Assembly: GCA_038030265.1 (NCBI GenBank)
Contig: CM075939.1
Location: forward strand, 47,225,253 to 47,289,252
DNA from: Corythucha ciliata
Taxonomy: Eukaryota; Arthropoda; Insecta; Hemiptera; Tingidae
Length of the DNA stretch: 64,000 bases
Reading direction: 5' to 3'
Shown: piece by piece, positions 35,150 to 43,683 of the stretch
Numbering within the stretch: position 1 is the stretch's first letter
How the letters are laid out: every line of letters begins with the position of its first letter
The notes under the pieces: generated by a model
Seen by the model: the letters and a program-made list of their open reading frames with translations, nothing else
Told to the model about the DNA's origin: nothing
Database searches by the model: none
Program-made: the position numbers and the translations under genes

Positions 35150-36260
35150 ACGCGGTGTGGCTTAATGGGGGTCGTTCGGACGACCCGAAGATGAGGGTTG
35201 AAGATGCAAGAAATTAACGGTCGCCACCTGTTGTTTGCTTTGGGTAACAGGCCCCAATATATTCTCAATATAATACAACTGATTTACAGCTTTTGATTCG
35301 GAGAAAATAATAACAATTCTTTTCTTTAATGGTTTCTAGTCGTTCCGGCGCGTGGAACTCGCGACTGTCGGTCTGGTAGCGTCCCTTCGCGCTGTTGCAG
35401 ATCCTCTTATCGAGCTAACGGTCCGTTAGCGTCCTTTGGTGCTGTCCGTAGTGTCTTCTTCACCGGGTTCGGCAAAGACAGGGAAAGGTTCGGACAGGAT
35501 CGGTCTTGCTCGATGAATTCTGGGGCAGACACAAGTGTCGCTAAGCCCCGTAGTATCTATCGAGTTCCACCGAGGGTGAGGGAACGAGAAGAACTGTTGA
35601 CCGGAGTCGTCTCAACGGTCTGGCACGAATGCCTACCGGTGGTCAGGTCCACAATAGGGTTTCCCTTCAACAAGCGTCCGGAGTCTTCTCAACGGATGTG
35701 TCGAACTTGGAAGGTTCCCGCAAGGTTATCCTGCCGGTCCGGTTTTATATATGCGTCAAGTGTATGGCGACTTTAACAGTGACGTTCTAATCCACAATAA
35801 GGTTTCCCTTCAACAAGTGTCCGGAGTCTTCTCGACGGATATGTCGAACTTGGAAGGTTCCCGTAAGGTTATTCGTCCAATTTACTTGGAGCTATGCGTC
35901 CGGTTTAGGACGACTTGAGCCAGGGGCGGTTTAATCCACAATAGGGTGTCCACTTCAACAAGCGTCCGGAGTCTTCTCAACGGAGTAGAGCTTGGAAGGT
36001 TCCCGTGAGGTTATCCGCACCACTGGTCAGAAAAAAGAAAAAAATACACTGGCTATGGGTAGCCTGTTGGGCTAACCGTCCGTTAGCGTCCCTTGGTGTT
36101 GTCCGCAACGTCTTCTTCGCCGAGTTTGGCAAGGCTAGGGAAAGGTTCGGACAGGATCGGTCTTACTCGATGAATTCTGGGGCAGACACAAGTGTCGCTA
36201 AGCCCCGTAGTATCTATTAAGCTCCACCGAGGTTAAGGGAATGAATAAAAAGAATAACCG
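35150..36260 (+). repeat. Tandem and segmental repeats of a GC-richer unit (about 143-bp period)
   Basis: A unit beginning TCCACAATAGGGTTTCCC recurs at 35648, 35791 and 35935 (spacing 143 and 144) and again at 38160. A larger segment is duplicated at about 35405-35590 and 36065-36250, including ATGAATTCTGGGGCAGACAC. Function is unknown. The region starts with a near-palindromic GGTCGTTCGGACGACC (35171). Confidence 0.8.
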
Positions 36261-36386
36261 GAGTTAGATGGATATATTGAATAAATCTGTCGCCGGTATT
36301 TTAATTAATAAATTAATTAGACTGATATTATCCGGACGACGATGGAAGGGCATAGCCCAACACGATTCGAGTTTCGAGAAAAAATG

Positions 36387-36459
36387 GCTCCCCGGCGGGA
36401 TTTGAACCCGCAACCTCTGGATTACCAGTCCAGCACGCTGCCATTTGCGCCACGGAGAC
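36387..36459 (-). tRNA. tRNA-like gene, anticodon GGT (Thr by anticodon), copy 1
   Basis: The 73-nt sequence folds as a cloverleaf: acceptor 5' strand GTCTCCG against CGGGGAG, 4-bp D stem, anticodon stem CTGGA/TCCAG with loop CTGGTAA, and T stem GCGGG/CCCGC with loop TTCAAAT. A-box (GTGGCGCAAATGG) and B-box (GGTTCAAATCC) promoter elements are present, and a T6 terminator follows. The outermost acceptor pair is G1-G72, a mismatch, and the discriminator is C. GGT anticodons are not the usual eukaryotic Thr isoacceptor, so function is uncertain. Confidence 0.7.
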
Positions 36460-36508
36460 GCCTATGGGAGTCGTACTCCGAGGGATAAGCTAAGCCGAAC
36501 CACTCTAA

Positions 36509-36888
36509 AGCCCGGTTTCCACTTGTATCTTTTTAACCCGTTCCATACCACTCTAGACCTTTAAACTGGGTTTTAAACAGATACGCGCCGATCTTTTGAG
36601 GGGGAAAAGGAATGGAACGGGTCGACCCGCTATAGAGTCGGTTTTTGCCCGAACCATCAAAGGAAAGGAATGGAACACGCATAGTCCAGTGGAAACGTGG
36701 TTCGCCGCGAGACCGTGAAACTGAAGGAAGAAGGAACGCGTATCCCACCAGCCCGTTCCTTCAAATGATACGGGTATAAGGAACGGAACGCTGCAATGAT
36801 ACGGCATGTCATTTTTAAGTCGTTCCATACCAAACTGGTATGGAACGCTGGTACGGAACGGCAAAAAGGTTCAAGTGGAAACCGGGCT
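36509..36888. mobile_element. Harbinger-like MITE (380 bp), TSD TAA
   Basis: Termini are AGCCCGGTTTCCACTTG and CAAGTGGAAACCGGGCT, a perfect 17-bp inverted repeat. TAA flanks both sides (36506-36508 and 36889-36891). Repeated GGAACGG/CCGTTCC-like words occur inside. It lies between tRNA copies 1 and 2. Confidence 0.88.
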
Positions 36889-36899
36889 TAACGGGGGCA

Positions 36900-37230
36900 A
36901 TTCCACCGGCTAAAAGTTTAAGCAAAAGTGAGAATTTGTGGATAGAAAAGCTCAAGCGCTAATCCACAGTTTCTCGCAGCTTGATCCACGCTTCATGTGA
37001 GCGATGACAGATCATGGGTGGCTGGTACAGCTCTGCCACGAGAATTGTGCTAAAAAGCGCGTTCGTATGGGGAATGAGAGTCGTGAGTCCGAGATAGAAG
37101 CGCACAAAAAGCAATTGCAAATTCACGATTTTTTTAACCCCCGAAACTTGCTATTTTGCTGAAATAAAGACACGAATTTTGCATTTTCTCTGAAATTAAG
37201 AACCGAAACTTGCAATTGGGCGGATAATCA
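36900..37230 (+). repeat. Degenerate ~30-bp minisatellite, block 8
   Basis: Poorly conserved forward units (CGGCTAAAAGTTTAAGCAAA, CACGAATTTTGC) lie between the MITE and tRNA copy 2. Confidence 0.5.
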
Positions 37231-37411
37231 GCCGGGAAACGTTGTAGGCTTATGCCGCTTGCCGACCTGGTCTCCACCGCCACGGAAAAGGCCTCGATAC
37301 TTGCAGTTTTGTTCGAATTAGTGACATAACTAATAAATTAATTAGACTGATATTATCCGGACGACGATGGAAGGGCATAGCCCAACACGATTTGAGTTTC
37401 GAGAAAATATG

Positions 37412-37476
37412 GCTCCCCGGCGGGATTTGAACCCGCAACCTCTGGATTATCAGTCCAGCACGCTGCCAATTGCGCC
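37412..37476 (-). pseudogene. Truncated tRNA-like copy 2, anticodon GAT
   Basis: Same sequence as copy 3 except for an 11-bp deletion that removes the 5' acceptor strand (GCGCC joined to TTTGGG). The anticodon loop is CTGATAA instead of CTGGTAA. It cannot form an acceptor stem and is a tRNA pseudogene. Confidence 0.85.
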
Positions 37477-37631
37477 TTTGGGAGTCGTACTCCGAGGGAT
37501 AAGCTAAGTCGAACCCCACCCAGGTCCGTGGCGTGGTTTACCGATCAGGAGAAGCGCCTAGAGTTTCGAGAAACAATGGACCTGGGTGGGGTTCGGCTTA
37601 GCTTATCCCTCGGAGTACGACTCCCAAAGGC

Positions 37632-37704
37632 GTCTCCGTGGCGCAATTGGCAGCGTGCTGGACTGGTAATCCAGAGGTTGCGGGTTCAAATCCCGCCGGG
37701 GAGC
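37632..37704 (+). tRNA. tRNA-like gene, anticodon GGT, copy 3
   Basis: Cloverleaf, A-box (TGGCGCAATTGG) and B-box are as in copy 1, with anticodon at 37665-37667. A T6 run starts two bases after the discriminator, a good RNA polymerase III terminator. It forms an inverted pair with copy 2, sharing the D-loop AATTGGC and the upstream ACTCCCAAAGG. Confidence 0.75.
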
Positions 37705-37953
37705 CATTTTTTCTCGAAACTCGAATCGTGTTGGGCTATGCCCTTCCATCGTCGTCCGGATAATATCAGTCTAATTAATTTATTAATTAAAATACCGGCG
37801 ACAGATTTATTCAATATATCCATCTAACAACATCTAGATAAGATAAAATTCGGCGTGGTTTACCGATCAGGAGAAGCGCCTAGAGTTTCGAGAAACAATG
37901 GACCTGGGTGGGGTTCGGCTTAGCTTATCCCTCGGAGTACGACTCCCATAGGC

Positions 37954-38026
37954 GTCTCCGTGGCGCAAATGGCAGCGTGCTGGACTGGTAATCCAGAGGT
38001 TGCGGGTTCAAATCCCGCCGGGGAGC
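37954..38026 (+). tRNA. tRNA-like gene, anticodon GGT, copy 4
   Basis: Identical cloverleaf to copy 1, including the D-loop AAATGGC and upstream ACTCCCATAGG, and followed by T6 (38029-38034). The anticodon is at 37987-37989. Copies 1 and 4 are thus the outer inverted pair; copies 2 and 3 are the inner pair. Confidence 0.75.
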
Positions 38027-38119
38027 CATTTTTTCTCGAAACTCGAATCGTGTTGGGCTATGCCCTTCCATCGTCGTCCGGATAATATCAGTCTAATTAA
38101 TTTATTAAATAACCGGAGT

Positions 38120-38870
38120 CTTCTCTACGGTCTGGCACGGATGCCTATCGGCGGTCAGGTCCACAATAGGGTTTCCAATTCAACAAGCGTCCGGAGTCTT
38201 CTCAACGGAGTAGAGCTTGGAAGGTTCCCGTAAGGTTATCCGTCCCACTTGTCAGAAAAAAAAACAAAACGGGGTAAGAGGCCTCGGTCAGGGTCAACCT
38301 TATACCAACCGGTCAGGATCGAATCACTGAAGGGTCGGAAAGGTTCCCAAAAGGCTTTGCCCGTGGATGCCTTGGTAGGGTGTGACGTCACGAACGGTCA
38401 AGAGTCGTCTCAATTGACCGCTGGACGTTTTCCCGTACGGCGTGATTTTTGGTGAGCGATCCTTCGCTTCGGGAAGACTGCGTCGTCGCTGTTGTACTTC
38501 CGGATCGTCGTGGGTTCTGGAGTTCCCAGTCGTTGAAGCCGCTGGAGGGTCGTACTGTTTCCCAGTCGAGTGGTCCAATTGCAGGCTGAAGATCTGGTCC
38601 AGGTTGCTGGGGTGTTTCCCGTTTGACTTCTCAACATGAAGTGATTTTTGGAGTGCCGGTGCTCGGGTTATATAGTCGGTTGGTGGTTTCCGCCCACTCG
38701 GGTGGCTCAGTGGGTTGACCGGTGGGTGGTGGGTGGTTCCGTTTCCGACTTTTCCCTCACCTGGAGGGCTCCTTTTTTTTTTGTCTAGGGATCTCTTGGA
38801 AATTTTTCCCTGGGGTGGGCGACTTACATAATTAATTGTTAGCGGAATGAATCACCCGACGTCTTCTAGA
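38120..38870 (+). other. Continuation of the interrupted GC-richer repeat, with TATA-like word
   Basis: The repeat unit resumes at 38160 and continues to about 38240. GC-rich unique-looking sequence follows, with CGGGTTATATAGTCGG (38666-38681), a TATA-like word, and a T-run near 38772. No gene follows within reach, so promoter activity is only a possibility. Confidence 0.45.
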
Positions 38871-39480
38871 CTAAATTCTAGGCTAAAATGGAGAAAAGTC
38901 GGAAACACGCTGCTGAAATTGAGGGGGAAACGCTTATTTATCGGATATATTTGATAAGACACACTAATTCATGGCTAAAATTGAGAAAGACCGCGCGCTA
39001 ATTCCAGGCTAAAATTGAGACAAATCGCTCGTTTGCTTCTAAAATGGAAACGAACGCTAGTTTACGGAGCAATTTGACAAACTCCGCTTGTTCGCAGCTA
39101 GAATAGAGGAAACGCATTAATTTGCTTGTATTATAAAGACTCTCAACTGGTAAATTCACCGAAATTAAATCCCATAAATGTCCATCGGCCATCGCGTGGA
39201 TATCCAGTCAGGAAAATCACTGTTTTGCGGGAATTTGTCAGGCTTTGCTCTAAGACCGGTTAGCCAGAGTTTCGCTGCCAGGTAAAAGGCCCCAAAACTT
39301 GCAATTATATGCTATGCTGAGACTTTGCGGCTATTTGTCAGGGCGCTGTCGTGGCGTTGACACCATTGTCTAGGTTCCGCGTTCACTAAACTAAAAAATC
39401 CCCGAAACTTTCAAATTCGCGAAATCGTGAAACGGTGCAGTATCGTGAGTTTCTGACAGGAAGCTCTCAACTTCGCTGAT
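38871..39480 (+). repeat. Degenerate ~30-bp minisatellite, block 9
   Basis: Clear forward units to about 39150 (CTAATTCATGGCTAAAATTG, AGGCTAAAATTGAG), then a looser variant. The block lies inside the inner hAT-like element. Confidence 0.72.
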
Positions 39481-40189
39481 ATTGGCCTCACAAATGTCAC
39501 TATTTTGCAGTTGTTCGTCTGAGCGCAATCGTGGGATGCGTATACCCCGCAGGCATCATGATCACTTTAAAAATAAGGCCCGGAACTTATTTATTCTCCT
39601 TATGCTAATGGCTAGAACATTGTTTCAAAAGAAGAAAGAGTTTATCAGATTTGTGGTGGAACTTCTCCCAAGATGAAATCCGCCACTGTGCGTAAGTCTC
39701 GGTCTCGTGCATCACTACTCAAAAGTGAGCGAGTCGCTACCACACACCCAATTTTTTCGAACAGTATGAAACGAGGTGATATTGCAAGTGTTCGACGTGA
39801 GCGAATAGTACATACTGCAAACAAAAAATACTGCGTCCATACTGCAAAAAACACTGGATTCAGTTTATACTGCGCTCTCTTATAGGAAATGTTGAACACT
39901 TGAAATATCGGTTCATTTTCAACTGTTCGACAAAAATTCTTGTAAAACAGTTGCCTAACCTAAACTTTTCAACTGGTCGACACCCCTGTCGAACCGTTGA
40001 ATGCCCGCTCCTGGATAGACGTCGAAAATAACCAACGCACCATCCAAATCCAACCGGATACCAATACTCCTTTACATGTACCTAGCTACGCCCATGAACA
40101 TGAAGAATTATAAAGGGTGGTGATGGGGCTCTGAAAGGAAGCACAGGCAGGTCAGCTACCTCTACGGTACGCTACTGCCCATGTTAGCT

Positions 40190-40610
40190 GGGAATAATCG
40201 CTTTTTGCCAACTTTAGCCTTGAATTAAAGTTTATCTTGGTTGTAGGTGCGAATCAGGAGACTTCTAAGCATTGATCACTGATTTTTCTCAATTTTATAC
40301 CCGGGAATTATCCCTTTTTTCCAATTATGGCCATGAATTAGTGTTATTATATTCCACGCCTCAAATTAGCGCATATTGTCGTTTATCTTTCCATCTTCGC
40401 TATGAATTAGGAATTCGTCCTTGCCTCAAGATTAGCGCACCACCTCAAATTTAGTCGCCCATCAAGGGGCTGTTGAACCTCTTGTTGAACGGCGCAGTAT
40501 TTTCTCTGTTTTGTCCGCAAATTACCCTACAGATATCTCGATTTGTTGTAATCTTCTTAAGTTTTGCGGCAAATTGAGCGCTTGTCCTCGATATCAACGT
40601 TAAATAAGCC
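40190..40610 (-). repeat. Degenerate ~30-bp minisatellite, block 10
   Basis: Reverse units (TTTTTCTCAATTTTATACCC, CCAATTATGGCCATGAATTAG) lie outside the hAT nest. Confidence 0.7.
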
Positions 40611-43600
40611 TAAAAAAAAATCTTTAATTTTTTCAGACAGAGACCCTCTCTAAACGGTGGCTCGGTGGTAGGGGGTCGACTCATGTTCAGTTTTCAAGTC
40701 AAGCAAACATTCCGAGTATATCTAATTTCGAGGGTCGTTAATTTATTCTAATATAACGGTTTCAAGGTACAAAAGCATGATATTCAGCCGAAAAATCAGT
40801 TTCTGGTCTCTCTCAGAATTACTAATTTTGGGATGGAACATTAATAGCTTGAGGCTTGTTTATTATTATTAACATCGATAGAATAACTCATTGGCTGCGG
40901 ACGTATTGTGTTTCATGTGTGTGGTTGGGTTGCGTTGATCGCATTGTTAAAATAAGGTGAATCCGGGATGGGGGGGGGGAAGTAATACACGGATTTTCTA
41001 CAGCGAAAATGCAATAGGAAACGTGATACAGAGTAGCCAATTCCAAGGTATAAACATTTTGTAGCAAAATACGGACCCTTTGGGATGGAAGAGCATCCTT
41101 CTTGTATACCAAGCCGTCGAGAATTCTTCAATAACGCTACCGTGAGCTCGAGAGTCATTATCAAATTTCACTGAATGGTTGTACCCAATTGTGTGCAAGT
41201 CTTGATAGAAGGGAGGAGAGTGAGATATTCATTAAGTTGTAGTAATTAAAACGAGTCTGTGAGTTCTATTTTAGTAAAGACATTGGGGACTCTCTCCTTT
41301 TCATCCGGCCTTATTATTCCGTAATTGACTTCTCCCATTTTGCGCAGTTATAATTTAAATTACAACACCCTCACGCCTTTTCACCCCCACCATCTTTTCC
41401 TGAGAATCTTAAACTGGAGAAAAGACCCTGCAGACATCGTTAAGTTGAACGGAATTAACATCGAGTCGTACATATAAGGAGTATGGATCTTCAGAGGGAA
41501 ACTCGAAAAACGGACGCCATATCGTTCGGAGGACCATCTTAAAAAGTGCTGCTCAAGAAACTGGCTCAAGTCAAACTCGATTGGCCGCGAAACTGAAGAT
41601 TTAGCTTCAGAATTCAATTTTTCAACAAAATAACTTATACATTTTAGGCCCTGGAGCCCGAATATTTGTGTTACAGTCATTTTTTGTTCATTATACTGCA
41701 GAATGGAGTCTATGTAAAACATTTAATTCTAAACGAACCCCAAAAGTAAACCATGCATTTATCGTCAGTGTCAAGCACTACGTTGTTATTGATTTGTTAA
41801 AAAAAAAAAATGCTATCGCACGGCTTTTCAGTCTGTTAGCGTTCAGGTGGTGACAGAGTTTTGGTGATGGGTTGGGGGGAGTTTGGTGGTGAGGAGAGGG
41901 AGCGAGTGTAATATTCAAAAGCTCCTTTTAAGCAGAGCAGAGGATCGCTCAGGCTGAGGACTGGTTTTGCCACATGAAAGGATAAAGCAAACGACTGTGT
42001 ATAATTCTCCTCTCACCGGCCAGACTTCGTCACCTTTTTATTATCATGCCTGAAACCTATAACATTCAGTCGTTTGAGGGTCGTTCGCGAAATGTTTTCT
42101 TTTTATTTCTACTCCAAGTTTGAATGGAATACACCTAGAAGGGGGAGGGGAGTTTAATGCGTGATGTGATTTCCTATTAGTACGATTGGAGTAGTAAATA
42201 GGAAAACAGCCGTAGGGGTACTAACTGTGATCGTATAGGTGATTGAAATGGAAGAAGATCAATCAAGTCTCTCCGTGAGAGTCGAGCTGAAGAGCGCGGG
42301 GGTTGTCGGGTGAGTTCAAGCAAATCCCTTTCACGGGCATTATGTAGTGCCGGTGAAAAGGGGGGGGGTCCCTTCATTATAATTACAGCTGCACTCAATC
42401 CACTTGTTACTAATGATTTCCTATAACATACCCGTCCTTTCATTTTTCCGTCATTCTCACAACCCGTGATTTTTGCCTGTACATAAATCCAACATACACA
42501 GTCTTTTGAACAATCACTGAACCTTATTTTCCATTTCCTATCACCCCACCCCCACCCAACCCAACTAGCCTCTTCACCATCACATTTTAATGAACATTTC
42601 TCATGCCCTGGATAACTAACCCGTAATACGACTAAACTTTCATAGAAATCACCCAAACACAAACAACAACGGAAAACTGATTTACGGTGTACAGTTTCAC
42701 CCGTCATTTCATCCTCTATCTACGTGAATGTTCGTGGCGCATAGGGGAGAGAGAATGTTAGTAATACCATTATATTCTGCGACTAGCATGAAAACGAACA
42801 AAAAAAAGGGCTTTTGGCCCTTCCTCCCTACTGTATTACAACAGTGCTTAGTTTTTTCGTTATTATTTTTTAAAACAGACAGGCTAAGTAGCGGGATTAC
42901 ATTTTTTGAAATCTAATTTTTCCTCATACTTACAAGCGCTAGAGGGAGACTTAGAAGCAAATGAACGATTTTTTTTTTTTTTACGGCAATTTCATATTTT
43001 TTTTAAAAAAAAACAACAGTTCCTAGCCTTCCAAATGAAAAAAGTGGGACGTGATTTGTTGGGAAAGTTCAGCTTTGGGTGGGGATGGGGAGAGCTAGAG
43101 ATGAGGGTTTTAGGAAAGCTCGGAAGCTTGAGCCGGTCGATTAATTTTCCTAAAGTAATTAAAACAAGACAGAGGAACAGAAGGAAAAGGATCGTTCAAG
43201 GAGTTTCAAGTAATAGCGAAAAGGGTATGGTAGGGGGGGGGGTGGCTGGGGAAGGTTGAGGAGGTAAAAGGAAAACAGTGGGTAAAGGATTGGTGGAGGG
43301 GAAGAGAATTTCGAATTGGGTCGAAACCAGACACGGATAGGAGTGAGGTGGTAGATGTAGCATTTTTCCCCTTTTTTTTCCTTTTTTTTCCGCTGTTTTT
43401 CACTCAACCGTGAAAATTATCTTTAGAGTGATGGGCAGAAGGAGTGAGGGTGAGGATTGGTTTTTTTTTTGGGTGTGATACAACCAAGAATGGTGTATTT
43501 TCTTCACGAAGATTCAACTTCCGCGATATTAAAAAAAGGAAATTGGTGAAATTCAGCCCCCCTCGACGATTCCATCGTGTACGGCACCAAGAACCACACG

Positions 43601-43675
43601 TTCTCTCCCCCCCCCCCATTGTAAAATCGACTAAAACGAATAATTTTACGGTGGTCGAGGGGTGAGGACAACCTC
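40611..43675. other. Long stretch without a recognised gene
   Basis: The longest frame is 176 codons on the minus strand (42177-42707). It is Cys- and Trp-rich in its first half, but it is interrupted by a G-run and shows no domain I know, so I do not call it a gene. A 113-codon minus frame (41381-41722) is also unassigned. G/C runs of 9-11 lie at 40970, 42360, 43233 and 43607. Confidence 0.45.
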
Positions 43676-43683
43676 CCAAAATC

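Larger units (their letters stand above)
36265..38107. mobile_element. tRNA cassette inserted in the 143-bp repeat, flanked by 12-bp direct repeats
   Basis: AATAACCGGAGT occurs at both ends (36253-36264 and 38108-38119). The 143-bp-type repeat interrupted at the left resumes on the right (ACGGTCTGGCACGGATGCC, as at 35610). The insert holds four tRNA-like copies with conserved flanks. Two are on the minus strand and two on the plus strand, with a MITE and a 30-bp-repeat block between the first and second. The 12-bp duplication is longer than for hAT or Harbinger and would fit target-primed retroposition or an aberrant repair event. Confidence 0.7.
34250..39688. mobile_element. Inner hAT-like element (nest level 2), carries the tRNA cassette
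   Basis: The left end starts CAGTGGCGGATTTACGG; the right end is GATGAAATCCGCCACTG, its inverted partner over the first 13 bp. Perfect 8-bp target duplications TGCGTAAG flank it (34242-34249 and 39689-39696). Removing it restores a continuous GAGACCGAG-rich end of the outer element. It is 5439 bp with no transposase seen. The interior consists of degenerate 30-bp repeats, a GC-richer tandem region (35150-38870) and the tRNA cassette. Confidence 0.88.
31971..39717. mobile_element. Outer hAT-like element (nest level 1)
   Basis: The left end starts TAGTGTTGCACCG; the right end is CGTGCATCACTA (reverse complement TAGTGATGCACG). Flanking 8-mers are CGCAAAAG (31963-31970) and CTCAAAAG (39718-39725), matching at seven of eight positions, as expected for an aged 8-bp hAT duplication. 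Sub-terminal sequence is full of GAGACCGAGAC words and includes a perfect palindrome (31998-32017). Most of its length is later insertions: a LINE and another hAT-like element. No transposase is recognised. Confidence 0.7.

Noticed and set aside
37632..37707. A genomically encoded CCA tail on the tRNA copies
   Set aside because: With a 5-bp T stem the acceptor strand ends at G72 and the first C is the discriminator, so only CA follows; the CCA-like string is coincidental.
35155..38828. The GC-richer island as an LTR or LTR element (starts TGTGGC, ends TTACA)
   Set aside because: No direct terminal copies, no target duplication (CGCGG against TAATT) and no coding content.
42177..42707. 176-codon minus-strand open frame, Cys- and Trp-rich
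   Set aside because: No recognisable domain, crosses a G9 tract, no splice or polyadenylation context, and it overlaps low-complexity sequence.
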